From positions 1 through 64,000 of the forward strand of contig JAUYCF010000088.1 in NCBI GenBank assembly GCA_030692355.1: 64,000 bases of DNA. The letters are read 5' to 3'. How positions within the stretch are numbered: the first letter of the stretch is position 1; each line of letters opens with the position of its first letter. A program made the translations under genes and the position numbers. Positions 1 through 8,425 of the stretch are shown in pieces. The stretch is from Thiobacillus sp. Lineage in GTDB: Bacteria; Pseudomonadota; Gammaproteobacteria; Burkholderiales; Thiobacillaceae. The notes beneath the pieces were generated by a model. The model was not told the origin of the DNA, did not search any database, and worked only from the letters and a program-made list of their open reading frames with translations.

Positions 1-746
1 GCGTCGAGGTTGACCATGGCCTGGTGCACCGCCTGGCGCGCGTATTTTTCCAGGATGTCGTCGGTGAAATAGCTGTAGTCGAAGCGGCCGCCACCGCCGC
101 CGGAGCCCTGCTCGCGGCGCCCGTCCTGCTCGGCGATGACCTGCAGCGACAGCCGCACCAGCGGGCGCACGTCGGCCGCCAGGTGGCCGTCGGAGCGGGC
201 GATAAAAATCACTTCGTATTCGGAGGCGAGGCTCGCCATGACCTGGGTGACGCGCGGGTCCATCGCACGGGCTTTCTTCTCCAGCCGTTCCAGCATTGTG
301 ACTTTGGCTGCGTCGTCCAGGCTCACCAGCGGATCGACCGCGTGATACAGCTGGCGGCCTTCGCCGCGCTGCGCCACGCCGAAGCTGCGATTCTGCCCGG
401 CGCGCGCGATGGCGCGGGTGGCATCGGCGGCCGCGCCGAGTGCGTCGAGGCTGATGTCGTCGGAATAGGCGAAGGCGGTCTTCTCGCCCGAGATCGCGCG
501 CACGCCGACGCCCTGATCGATGTTGAAGCTGCCGGATTTGACCTGGCCTTCTTCCAGGCTCCAGCCTTCGGAGCGCGAGTACTGGAAATACAGATCGGCG
601 TAGTCGACGTCATGCGTCAGCAGGCGGCTGAATACCGGCGCAAGCTTGTCGGCGTCCAGCCCGTTCGGCGTCAGCAGCGTGGTCTCGGCGGAATGAAAAA
701 GCTGTTCGGCGGTTTGAATGGGAACAAAGGCGTCGGTGGGGTTCAT
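1..746 (-). CDS. tldD: TldD metalloprotease subunit (N-terminal part, cut by window edge)
   Basis: Codes for the first 248 residues of TldD, half of the TldD/TldE peptidase (family U62) that in E. coli processes microcin B17 and degrades CcdA. The visible part has the family signatures DYADLYFQYSRSEGW (about residues 48-62) and GVGVRAISGEKTAFAYSDD (about 79-97). The catalytic HExxxH region lies beyond the left edge. The ATG at 746 has an AGGA element 7 bases upstream on the minus strand. It follows the nitrilase gene by 12 bases and yhdP before that, the usual yhdP-(nit)-tldD order of beta- and gammaproteobacteria, so the three are probably one transcript. Confidence 0.9.
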   Translation of the reverse strand, partial: MNPTDAFVPIQTAEQLFHSAETTLLTPNGLDADKLAPVFSRLLTHDVDYADLYFQYSRSEGWSLEEGQVKSGSFNIDQGVGVRAISGEKTAFAYSDDISLDALGAAADATRAIARAGQNRSFGVAQRGEGRQLYHAVDPLVSLDDAAKVTMLERLEKKARAMDPRVTQVMASLASEYEVIFIARSDGHLAADVRPLVRLSLQVIAEQDGRREQGSGGGGGRFDYSYFTDDILEKYARQAVHQAMVNLD

Positions 747-758
747 GGTGCGTCCTGT

Positions 759-1703
759 TTACTTGGTGGGCTCGCGCTTGGCCACGGCGCGGCGTTCGAT
801 CACGTCGACCTGGATCTGCTGGCACTGGATGAAGCGGTGCTGCAACGCGGGCAGGCTCTTCCTGAGGCTGGCCTGGTAGGCCGGGTTGATGTTGGCGATG
901 ACGACGCCGGAACCGCGCGGCAGGCGGTCGAGCACCACGCCCCAGGGGTCGACGATCATGCTGTCGCCATGGGTTTCCCGGCCCGACAAATGATAGCCGC
1001 CCTGCGCCGGGGCAATCACGTAGGCGAGGTTTTCGATGGCGCGCGCGCGGATCAGGGTTTCGAAATGCGCGCGCCCGGTGGTGGCGGTGAACGCCGACGG
1101 CACCACGATGATGTCGACGTCGGGCATGGCGCGGTACAGCTCGGGGAAACGCAGGTCGTAGCAGATCGACAGGCCGATGCGGCCGAACGGGCTGTTGACG
1201 ACGACGGCCGTGTCGCCCGGCTCGATCAGCCTGGCTTCCTGATAGCGCTCGTTGCCGAGGTCGAGGCCGAACAAGTGGATCTTGTCGTAGCGCGCCACCA
1301 GCTTGCCGCGCTCGTCATACACCAGGCAGCTGTTGCGCACCTTGTTCGCCACGCTGGCCTCCAGCGGCACCGAGCCGCCAATCAGCCAGATTTTGTGTTT
1401 CTTCGCCATGCGCGATAGAAACGTCTGGATCGGGCCGTGGCCTTCGGCCTCGCGCGCCTTCACCACATAGGTATCCTTCATCGCCATGATGCAGAAGAAC
1501 TCCGGCAGCACGACCAGGCGCGCCCCTGCGTCGACCGCCAGCTCGATGAGCTGCTCGGCTTCGGCCAGGTTGGCCGGCACGCTGGGGCCGGATGCCATCT
1601 GGATCGCCGCCACGCGCACGGTGCCGGCCTGCGGCGCGGATTTCTTGACCTGGGCGCCTTTGGGGCGCGCCACGCCGGGTCTTGCTGGTTTTTTCGTCGT
1701 CAT
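759..1703 (-). CDS. Carbon-nitrogen hydrolase (nitrilase/Nit1-type amidase)
   Basis: A 314-residue member of the nitrilase superfamily, most like the Nit1/YbeM branch that hydrolyses deaminated glutathione (metabolite repair). The catalytic triad is visible: Glu68 in LVVLPEFF, Lys141 in YDKIHLF and Cys181 in LSICYDLRFPEL. The first 27 residues are a basic, proline-rich extension (TTKKPARPG...) not needed for the fold. The gene lies 16 bases downstream of yhdP and 12 bases upstream of tldD on the same strand. The exact substrate is not decided by the sequence; an omega-amidase activity is the main alternative. Confidence 0.85.
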   Translation of the reverse strand: MTTKKPARPGVARPKGAQVKKSAPQAGTVRVAAIQMASGPSVPANLAEAEQLIELAVDAGARLVVLPEFFCIMAMKDTYVVKAREAEGHGPIQTFLSRMAKKHKIWLIGGSVPLEASVANKVRNSCLVYDERGKLVARYDKIHLFGLDLGNERYQEARLIEPGDTAVVVNSPFGRIGLSICYDLRFPELYRAMPDVDIIVVPSAFTATTGRAHFETLIRARAIENLAYVIAPAQGGYHLSGRETHGDSMIVDPWGVVLDRLPRGSGVVIANINPAYQASLRKSLPALQHRFIQCQQIQVDVIERRAVAKREPTK

Positions 1704-1719
1704 GTAACAGATTCCACGA

Positions 1720-4700
1720 TCAAGGTTCAGAGGTTCCAGTTTTGGCCCGAGCCAACTTTTTCACATCGGGTTCCTGCCACGCCCCGGTCACCATGTATTC
1801 CTGGCTGACGGCTTCCTCAAACGGGTCGCGCAGCAGTTTTTGAGCGGCCAGCGCGCCCACCCCGGCCAATGGCCCGCCGATCAGGGCGCCCGCCACGGCC
1901 AGGCCTTCGGACAATTTGGGGATCACTTTCACCCGCAGCTGCACCGATTCCTGATTGAGGTCGGCCAGTCCGGACATATTGACCTTGGCTGCCGGCCCGC
2001 GCATCCTGAAATCATCGCTGTAGACCACGCCGCGCGCGATGCGCAGGGTGGCGCCGATATCGTCGAAGGCATAGCCCTGATTGAAGATATCACGGAAATC
2101 GAAGCTCAGCCGGCGCGGCAGCGATTGCAGGCTCAGCACGCCGAGCAGCTTGCCGGCGCCGGGGTTGATCTTGAGAAACTGCCCCCCCCCGGCTTTAAAG
2201 TCGAGCTGCCCCGCCAGCGTGTCGAACGCGAAATCGGCGGGCGAACCGGTCCAGCTGGCATTGCCATGGATGTCCGCGCTGCCGCGCCGCAGCGTATCGG
2301 CATACCCGAAGCGGTCCAGAAACTTGCCGGCATCCAGCACGTTCAGATTCAGTTCGGCATGGGTTTCGCTCGGCGCGCCGGCGCGCCACAGGCCGCTCAT
2401 GCGGAACACGCTGTCCGGGTGCGTGAGCCGCAGGCTGTCGATCACCAGCCCCTGCGGCGCGCCGTGCGCCACCACCTCCAGCCGCCCGAGCGGCCGTTCC
2501 TCCAGACGAAAGTCTTCCACCGTCATGTCCAGGCTCGGAAAATCCGCTGCCGTCATGTTCATGCCCTCTGCCTGACCGGTTGCGGGCGCCGCGGCCGGAA
2601 TGGTCAGTTGCCTGAACTGCGCCGATACGCGGGCGGGCTGCTCCCTGAAGGACTCCGATCCACTACCGGCCGAAGCCCCTGTGGAATCGTCTGCGCCGGC
2701 CGGGCGATAGGTCAGCACGCCGTCCAGTTCGCGCCCGCTCACCTGGGTGCGCAACAGGCCGTTACGGGTGCGTCCCTGCAGGCGCACCGCCTGATAGCGC
2801 CGCCCCATCAGGTCGAGCGCATCGAAGCGGACATCGATGGCTGAAAGCAGCAAGGCCGGCTTGCCGTTGTCCTCGGGCAGCAGCGCCGCCCAGCCCGAAA
2901 TGTCCAGGCCGCGCCCGCTGCCAGCCAGCCGCAGGCCGGGCTCGACCGGCATTTGCGCATCCCCGCCAAAGCGGATTTCTCCGCGGCCGAAGCCGCCTGC
3001 CGCGGTGCTGCGCCATACGGCGCTAGCGATTTGGCCCAGCCGCACTTCATTCAGCAGGCCGTCGCCCTGCGGCTGGCGGATCACCCGCAACGGCAGCGGC
3101 TGCGCGGCAGCCTTGGCCAGCGGCGCGGGCAGGCTGGACGCCAGTCCGACGAGATCGGATTCGATCTGGACACGCTCGCCCGCGGGCTCCAGATCGATCC
3201 GGCCGCGCCATGCGGCCTGCCCCGACAAGCGCTGGCCCCATTCCGCGCCGAGCCAGGGCGACACGCCCGCAGCGGTGGCGCGCCCCTGCGCCAGAATCTG
3301 CACCTGGCCATCGCGGGTAGCCGTGTCGATGCGCAGCGGGCCGCCGAGAAACTGCGCACCGAGGTTTCTCGCATTCAGGCTGTCCTCGGTGAAATCGATG
3401 TCGCCGCGCACCAAGTCGAGCTGCGGCAGTCCTGCCGGACGCAGGGTATCGCCCAGAAACGACAGCCGGCCGGCCAGCGTGGTGTCGTGGTTGTGGCGCA
3501 GCGGAATCATCAGTTTCAGGGCAAGTTTCATCGGGCCGCTGCCATCCACGTCGCGGGTAAACCCCCGCAGCTTGTCGCCAACCGGGCTGGCGTTGGCAAA
3601 GCGGATGAAATCCTGGATGGGCCCGTTGGCCTCGCCGTCGATATGCAGCTGCTCCTCGTGATGAATCAGGTCCGGAATGACGGCCCTCACCGGCGCCAGC
3701 GCCACCCCGTAGATCCGCGCCTGGCTGGAGGTCACCTCCATCGTCTTGCCCTGGAACAGCACGCGCCCCTGGATGCCCTCGATCCGCGGCCAGCCCGGCA
3801 CATAGTCGATCACCGCATCCCTGGCCTGCACATCGACGCGGAATACGCCGTTGCCCTGCTCGAACGGGAACTGCGCCAGATCGCCTTTGAGGTCCAGCCG
3901 CACATTGTCGGAGTGCCCGGCCACGACGGCCTGCCTCACCCAGTCGACTGTTTGGTCGCCGATTTTTTTCGGGAAGTAGCGGTACACCGCGGTGCCGTCG
4001 GCGCGGTTCAGATGCGCGCTCAGGTCGATCACGCCTGGCTGGCCTGCAATCAGCTCATAGCGCCCCTTGGCCGTGCCCGCCATGTCCCGATTGGCGAACA
4101 TCATTTCGTCCAGGGTCAGGCGGCGGCCGCGTGGCGTCTTCTTCCAGCTGCCGCGCGCCTGCACGCTGTCGAATTCGAACGACGGTTCACGGAACAGGCC
4201 GGGCAGGCTGAGGCTCAGCTGTTTCGAGTCTATTTCGAACACGCCCGCAGCCGCGTCTCCCTCGATGCGCCCGCTGAGATTGGACAGCCCGGGCTGGTTG
4301 CCGGCCGCCGTCACGCCGAGCCCGCTGAAGCGGGTCGCAATACTGAAGTTGTCCAGCCCGGGCTGCGCCCCGCGCCAGCGCAGGCGCAGGCCGTCGAGTC
4401 GCCCTTGCGGTTGCAGGGCATGCAGGCGCGCACGCAGCGCCGCATCCATCGGCAGGCTCGGCAATATCGATTGCCAGCCGCTCAGGCTGAGGGACTGTGC
4501 CGTGATTTCATGTGATGCGGCGTTCCAGGTCAGGCCCGCGCTGAACGGCGCCCCCAGTGCGGCGCCCGGCCGCGCCACGCGCAGGTTTTCAAACGCCACG
4601 CGCTGGCCGTCCGGATCCCTCTGCCACACGGCCCGGCCTTGCACCTCGTCCAGCTTCAGCGCGGGCAGGCCGTCCCCCAGGGATGTTTCGATCGCGCGCA

Positions 4701-5547
4701 GATCCAGTTCCGCGGCCACCCCGCCCAGCGCGCCGCGCACCACCTCGAATTTCAGCTTCAGCGCGCCCTGGCCTTGCCGGGGCTGATACGGCAGGGCCAG
4801 CCAGGCGCCCAGATGCGGAAACGACAGCGCCGCCATGCTGGCGTCGAGGGTACCGTTCCAGGTCTTGAGGTCGTTCGCATCGCGTGCGCTCAGTTTCGCG
4901 TCGACCGTCAGCGGCCGGGCCAGGCTGGCCGGCGGGACGGCATGCAGTTGCAGGCGGTGGGTGCGGCGCGCATTGGTCAGGGTGAAATCAACTGCGGTGA
5001 AAATCAGCGGCGGCGCGTTGCGCACCTCGTCCAGCCAGGTGAGCGTGGCGTGGCCGACGTGCACCCGCCCCTGCCGCAGCAGCCAGCTGGAAAAACCGCT
5101 GTCGGGATCGGCCGGGTTGATGGGAATGCCGCCGACGTAGAAATGGCCGTCGCGCGCGCGCCGCACCCCGAGCGTCAGTCGTTGCAACTCGATGCGGTTG
5201 AAGCGCGGCTCCAGAACCAGCAGCGAACGCCAGGCAAAAGCGGCCTCCAGTTCGGGCAGGTAAAGCGCCGGGCGGCCCTGCCGGTCGTACAGGCGCACAC
5301 CCCGCAGGCGGAATTCGGGGCGCGCCTGCTGCCACACCCCCGACACCGCCTCCAGCGTCACCCGCTGGCCCAGCGCGCGCGACATCAGGTTGGCCACCGT
5401 GTCGCGGTGATCGGCGATATTCGGCAACACCCAGAAGAACATCAGCGCCGCCGCGGTCGCAAAGCCCAGTGCAGCCAGCGCAGCCAGGGCGGCCAGCCAG
5501 CGCGATGCACGGCGCAGGAACACGGAAAGCGATGAAGAAACAGTCAT
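1720..5547 (-). CDS. yhdP: YhdP family AsmA-like envelope protein
   Basis: A 1275-residue protein of the YhdP/TamB/AsmA superfamily (DUF3971 plus AsmA-like C-terminus). Family members are anchored in the inner membrane and span the periplasm as a long beta-groove that moves phospholipid to the outer membrane. One N-terminal membrane segment is visible (about residues 17-40, LAALAALAALGFATAAALMF), followed by a long repetitive beta-rich region and the C-terminal signature FDDIGATLRIARGVVYSDDF. Length matches E. coli YhdP (about 1266). Two oddities: residues about 953-969 are encoded by a 47-bp palindrome that also occurs inside mrpD (see findings), and a G9 mononucleotide tract (2182-2190) encodes Ala-Gly-Gly-Gly near the C-terminus without breaking the frame. 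Confidence 0.9.
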   Translation of the reverse strand: MTVSSSLSVFLRRASRWLAALAALAALGFATAAALMFFWVLPNIADHRDTVANLMSRALGQRVTLEAVSGVWQQARPEFRLRGVRLYDRQGRPALYLPELEAAFAWRSLLVLEPRFNRIELQRLTLGVRRARDGHFYVGGIPINPADPDSGFSSWLLRQGRVHVGHATLTWLDEVRNAPPLIFTAVDFTLTNARRTHRLQLHAVPPASLARPLTVDAKLSARDANDLKTWNGTLDASMAALSFPHLGAWLALPYQPRQGQGALKLKFEVVRGALGGVAAELDLRAIETSLGDGLPALKLDEVQGRAVWQRDPDGQRVAFENLRVARPGAALGAPFSAGLTWNAASHEITAQSLSLSGWQSILPSLPMDAALRARLHALQPQGRLDGLRLRWRGAQPGLDNFSIATRFSGLGVTAAGNQPGLSNLSGRIEGDAAAGVFEIDSKQLSLSLPGLFREPSFEFDSVQARGSWKKTPRGRRLTLDEMMFANRDMAGTAKGRYELIAGQPGVIDLSAHLNRADGTAVYRYFPKKIGDQTVDWVRQAVVAGHSDNVRLDLKGDLAQFPFEQGNGVFRVDVQARDAVIDYVPGWPRIEGIQGRVLFQGKTMEVTSSQARIYGVALAPVRAVIPDLIHHEEQLHIDGEANGPIQDFIRFANASPVGDKLRGFTRDVDGSGPMKLALKLMIPLRHNHDTTLAGRLSFLGDTLRPAGLPQLDLVRGDIDFTEDSLNARNLGAQFLGGPLRIDTATRDGQVQILAQGRATAAGVSPWLGAEWGQRLSGQAAWRGRIDLEPAGERVQIESDLVGLASSLPAPLAKAAAQPLPLRVIRQPQGDGLLNEVRLGQIASAVWRSTAAGGFGRGEIRFGGDAQMPVEPGLRLAGSGRGLDISGWAALLPEDNGKPALLLSAIDVRFDALDLMGRRYQAVRLQGRTRNGLLRTQVSGRELDGVLTYRPAGADDSTGASAGSGSESFREQPARVSAQFRQLTIPAAAPATGQAEGMNMTAADFPSLDMTVEDFRLEERPLGRLEVVAHGAPQGLVIDSLRLTHPDSVFRMSGLWRAGAPSETHAELNLNVLDAGKFLDRFGYADTLRRGSADIHGNASWTGSPADFAFDTLAGQLDFKAGGGQFLKINPGAGKLLGVLSLQSLPRRLSFDFRDIFNQGYAFDDIGATLRIARGVVYSDDFRMRGPAAKVNMSGLADLNQESVQLRVKVIPKLSEGLAVAGALIGGPLAGVGALAAQKLLRDPFEEAVSQEYMVTGAWQEPDVKKLARAKTGTSEP
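2643..2689 (-). repeat. In-frame palindromic element, copy 1 (inside yhdP)
   Basis: A 47-bp imperfect palindrome, 42 of 47 positions identical to 47141-47187 inside mrpD. The core is CCAC..GGGCTTCGGCC..GTGG flanked by GATTCC/GGAGTC arms. It is read in the same frame as the mrpD copy and encodes DSTGASAGSGSESFRE, a low-complexity Gly/Ser/Ala insert between two beta-rich stretches. See findings. Confidence 0.75.
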
Positions 5548-5626
5548 AAATGAGGATTCGCGGATGCCACGATTCTATGCGCTTGTCCGCGCCTCGCGGG
5601 GGATCCGGCAGGAAATTCGGCGCGAT

Positions 5627-6040
5627 TCATTCGTCAGTGAAGCGGTGAATCAGACGCCGGTCGCGCTTGGTGGGGCGACCCTTGATCGCTGCCGCCGGAC
5701 TGGCGGCCAGCTTGCGCTCGCTCGCCTGCTGCTGGCGCCGCGCGTGGCTGGCGGGGTCTTCTTCGTACAGCGCCTGCGCGATCGGCGCCGGGCCGCGCTG
5801 CATCGACAGCGCGCGCACCGTGACAGTCCAGTCGGCGTCGCCGACATGAAGATCCAGCCGGTCGCCCGGCCCGACCTCGCGCGCCGGCTTGACGCGCTCG
5901 CCGGCGAGCTTCACGCGGCCCTGCTCGATGGCCTGGCTGGCAAGGCTGCGCGTCTTGAAAAAGCGTGCCGCCCACAGCCACTTGTCGAGCCGCATTTTTC
6001 CGGCCCGGCCTGTGTCTGGCATGGCTTTGTCAGTCGGCAT
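5627..6040 (-). CDS. hslR: Heat-shock protein 15 (S4 domain ribosome-associated protein)
   Basis: A 137-residue HslR/Hsp15 homologue that binds free 50S subunits carrying nascent chains so they can be recycled. The S4 domain is at about residues 16-75 (MRLDKWLWAARFFKTRSLA, then IEQGRVKLAGERVKPA). The tail is rich in Arg/Lys, as usual (KGRPTKRDRRLIHRF). The reading frame is open further upstream, but the ATG at 6040 has GGAGG six bases before it and overlaps the end of the LysR gene by 11 bases, so it is the preferred start; another ATG at 6022 has no ribosome site. It is probably translated from the LysR transcript. Confidence 0.85.
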   Translation of the reverse strand: MPTDKAMPDTGRAGKMRLDKWLWAARFFKTRSLASQAIEQGRVKLAGERVKPAREVGPGDRLDLHVGDADWTVTVRALSMQRGPAPIAQALYEEDPASHARRQQQASERKLAASPAAAIKGRPTKRDRRLIHRFTDE

Positions 6041-6935
6041 CGAGCACCTCCGCCAGCACACCGGGCTGCGACAGCGCCCGCGTCCACCATTCGAGCGCCC
6101 GCCCCGCTTCGCCGCTGCGCCAGGCCAGGTGCAGGGTCTCGTGCGGGTTGCCGCCGGCCCATTCGCACGCCACCAGCCGCCCAATGGCCACTTCGCGGTC
6201 GGCCAGCCAGCGCGGCAGCGAGCCCACCCCCAGCCCGGCCTGCTGGGCGGCGAGCTTGCTCGGCAAATCGGCCACCGTCAGGCGCGGCTGTTGCTGCAGC
6301 CAGCCCGCGCTGCGCAGCGGCAGGTTGCGCGCCGTGTCGGCGATCACCACCGCGCGGTGCGCCGCGATGTCGGCCTGATCGAGCGGCTTGTTGACGCGCG
6401 CCAGCGGATGCTGCGGCGCCACGCAGAACACGAATTCGATGCGACCCAGCGCGCGGGTGCGGAGGCCGCTGCCGGCAGGCGCATCGCCGCCGGCGATCAC
6501 CAGATCGGCGCGGCCGGCGGCGAGCGCGTCCCAGCCGCCCGCCAGCACTTCGTGGCGCAGCTTGAGCTCGGTGGCCTGGCCCAGCCGATAAAACGCATCG
6601 AGCAGCGGCAGCAGCGGCGCCACCGGCACAACGCCCTCGACCGCAAGGGTGAAACCCGTCTCCCAGCCACCCGCAACCTGCCGGGTCTTGTGCGCCAGCG
6701 CAGTGGCTGCGGCCAGCAGGGCGCGGCCTTCCTCCAGCAATACGCGGCCGGCCGGGGTGAAGCGCGCACGGTGGCCGGAGCGGTCGAACAGCAGCACGTC
6801 GAGGCCGGCCTCCATCTGCTGCACCGCGTAGGTCAGGCTCGACGGCGCGCGCGCCAGTTCTTCGGCGGCACGGGCAAACGAACCACGGCGTTCGATGGCA
6901 TCAAGAATGGTCAGCGCTTCCAGGGTGAGTGGCAT
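6030..6935 (-). CDS. LysR-family transcriptional regulator
   Basis: A 301-residue LysR-type regulator. The winged HTH is in the first 60 residues (LEALTILDAIERRGSFARAAEELARAPSSLTYAVQQME) and an effector-binding domain of periplasmic-binding-protein fold follows (about 90-295). It is transcribed away from the pirin gene at 7042, and the 106-bp gap between them contains a perfect 10-bp palindrome, so control of the pirin / FMN reductase genes is the natural guess. The effector cannot be read from sequence. hslR overlaps its 3' end. Confidence 0.88.
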   Translation of the reverse strand: MPLTLEALTILDAIERRGSFARAAEELARAPSSLTYAVQQMEAGLDVLLFDRSGHRARFTPAGRVLLEEGRALLAAATALAHKTRQVAGGWETGFTLAVEGVVPVAPLLPLLDAFYRLGQATELKLRHEVLAGGWDALAAGRADLVIAGGDAPAGSGLRTRALGRIEFVFCVAPQHPLARVNKPLDQADIAAHRAVVIADTARNLPLRSAGWLQQQPRLTVADLPSKLAAQQAGLGVGSLPRWLADREVAIGRLVACEWAGGNPHETLHLAWRSGEAGRALEWWTRALSQPGVLAEVLDAD

Positions 6936-6974
6936 GTTCGGAAAAATTGAACGAGTCGGTCGAATTGTGCCGGC

Positions 6975-7010
6975 TTTACACGGCAGAAGCCACGTTTATA
7001 TTGAATTCAA
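6975..7010 (+). promoter_or_regulatory. Candidate promoter and LysR operator for the pirin gene
   Basis: TTTACA (6975-6980), 16-bp spacer, TATATT (6997-7002) makes a good sigma70-type promoter reading toward the pirin gene. The perfect palindrome TTGAATTCAA (7001-7010) overlaps the -10/start area, a plausible binding site for the divergent LysR regulator. No binding data; inference from position. Confidence 0.45.
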
Positions 7011-7041
7011 CGCTTGAACATTAAACTCGAAGGGGGTTTCC

Positions 7042-7740
7042 ATGCTTACCGTGCGCAAATCGTCCGAACGCGGACACGCCCACCACGACTGGCTCGACAG
7101 TTTTCATACCTTCTCGTTTGCCGGCTACCGCGACCCCGACTGGATGGGCTTCGGCCCACTGCGCGTGGTCAACGAAGACCGCATCGCGCCGGGCGCGGGG
7201 TTCCCCACCCACAGCCACCAGGACATGGAAATCGTTACCTGGGTGTTGAGCGGCGCGCTCGAACACCGGGACTCGCTCGGTAACGGCGGCGTGATCCGCC
7301 CTGGCGAAGTGCAGCGCATGCGTGCCGGGCACGGCATCGCTCACAGCGAGTTCAACGCGTCGGCGACCGAACCGGTGCATCTGCTGCAAATCTGGATCGA
7401 GCCAGACGCGTACGGGCTGGAGCCGGACTACGAGCAGATTGCCTTTGCCCCCGAAAGCCTGCAGGGCCGGCTGCGGCTGATTGCATCGAGCGACGGCCGC
7501 GACGGCTCGGCGACGATCCGCCAGGACGCCGCGATCTACGCCGGGCGGCTGGCGCCCGGCGAGCACGCCACCCTCACGCTCGCACCGGGCCGGCAGGGCT
7601 GGCTGCAGGTGGCGGCCGGCCGGATCAAAGTGCGCGGATTGCCGCTGGACGCCGGCGACGCCGTGGCGGCTCGCTTCGAATCCGCCGTCGACATCGAGGC
7701 GCTGGACGCCAGCGAAATCATCAGCTTCGACCTCCCCTGA
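7042..7740 (+). CDS. Pirin family protein (cupin, possible quercetinase)
   Basis: A 232-residue pirin/YhhW-type bicupin. The metal ligands sit where they do in human pirin: His57 and His59 (PTHSHQDME), His101 and Glu103 (GIAHSEFNA). Family members bind Fe(II); several bacterial ones cleave quercetin, others act as redox sensors. The start has AAGGGGG upstream. The gene is divergent from a LysR regulator and followed after 72 bases by an FMN reductase, which fits a redox or aromatic-stress role (inference). Confidence 0.9.
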   Translation: MLTVRKSSERGHAHHDWLDSFHTFSFAGYRDPDWMGFGPLRVVNEDRIAPGAGFPTHSHQDMEIVTWVLSGALEHRDSLGNGGVIRPGEVQRMRAGHGIAHSEFNASATEPVHLLQIWIEPDAYGLEPDYEQIAFAPESLQGRLRLIASSDGRDGSATIRQDAAIYAGRLAPGEHATLTLAPGRQGWLQVAAGRIKVRGLPLDAGDAVAARFESAVDIEALDASEIISFDLP

Positions 7741-7812
7741 AACCGGCCGGTCTTGCGGCCCCCGAGGCGGAAGACCGATACAATCACCTCCTTTCCGACG
7801 CAAGGACACGCC

Positions 7813-8382
7813 ATGCCCAAGATTCTCGCCTTTTCCGGCAGCATTCGCCGCGACGCTTTGAACCGCAGGCTGATCCAGGCGGCGGTGGATGGCACCCGGG
7901 CCGCGGGTGGCGATGTCACCCTGATCGATCTGGCGGACTATCCGCTGCCGCTCTACAACGGCGACCTCGAAGACCGCGACGGCCTGCCCGACAATGCGCT
8001 ACGCCTGAAAGCGCTGTTCAAGAGCCACGACGCCCTGCTGATCGCCAGCCCGGAATACAACAGCTCGATTCCGCCGCTGCTGAAGAACACGATCGACTGG
8101 GTGTCGCGCGAATGGCAGGGCGAATCGGGGCTGGTGCCGTATCAGAACAAGGTGGCGGCCATCATGGCCGCCTCGCCGGGCCAGTTCGGCGGCATGCGCA
8201 TGCTGCCGCACCTGCGACAGATCCTGAATGCGCTCGGCGTGCTGGTGCTGCCCGGCCAGTTCTCGCTGCCCGGCGCCGACAAGGCATTCGACGAGGAAAA
8301 CGGCGCGTTGAAATCGCCGGCGCGGCTGCATGACCTGGTGCTGGAACTGGTGAACACCGCCGCCGCCCTGAAGCGGGCATAA
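7813..8382 (+). CDS. NAD(P)H-dependent FMN reductase (flavodoxin fold)
   Basis: A 189-residue NADPH-dependent FMN reductase of the YieF/ChrR/AzoR1 type. It shows the flavin phosphate loop FSGSIRRDALNRRL near the N-terminus and the SPEYNSSIPPLLKNTIDWVS motif at about 80-99. Likely reduces quinones, azo compounds or chromate using NAD(P)H. The frame is open upstream to 7753, but the ATG at 7813 begins exactly at the first beta strand (MPKILAFSGS) and is preceded by AAGGA. It ends 4 bases before a hairpin shared with the convergent PEP-CTERM gene. Confidence 0.87.
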   Translation: MPKILAFSGSIRRDALNRRLIQAAVDGTRAAGGDVTLIDLADYPLPLYNGDLEDRDGLPDNALRLKALFKSHDALLIASPEYNSSIPPLLKNTIDWVSREWQGESGLVPYQNKVAAIMAASPGQFGGMRMLPHLRQILNALGVLVLPGQFSLPGADKAFDEENGALKSPARLHDLVLELVNTAAALKRA

Positions 8383-8386
8383 AAAA

Positions 8387-8408
8387 GCGCCGGGGAACCG
8401 GCGCCTTT
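8387..8408. terminator. Bidirectional rho-independent terminator
   Basis: Stem GCGCCGG / CCGGCGC with a GGAA loop, flanked by A6 on the left and TTTT on the right, between the converging FMN reductase and PEP-CTERM genes. It can stop transcription from both sides. Confidence 0.8.
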
Positions 8409-8425
8409 TGTGGGACTACCCGGGA

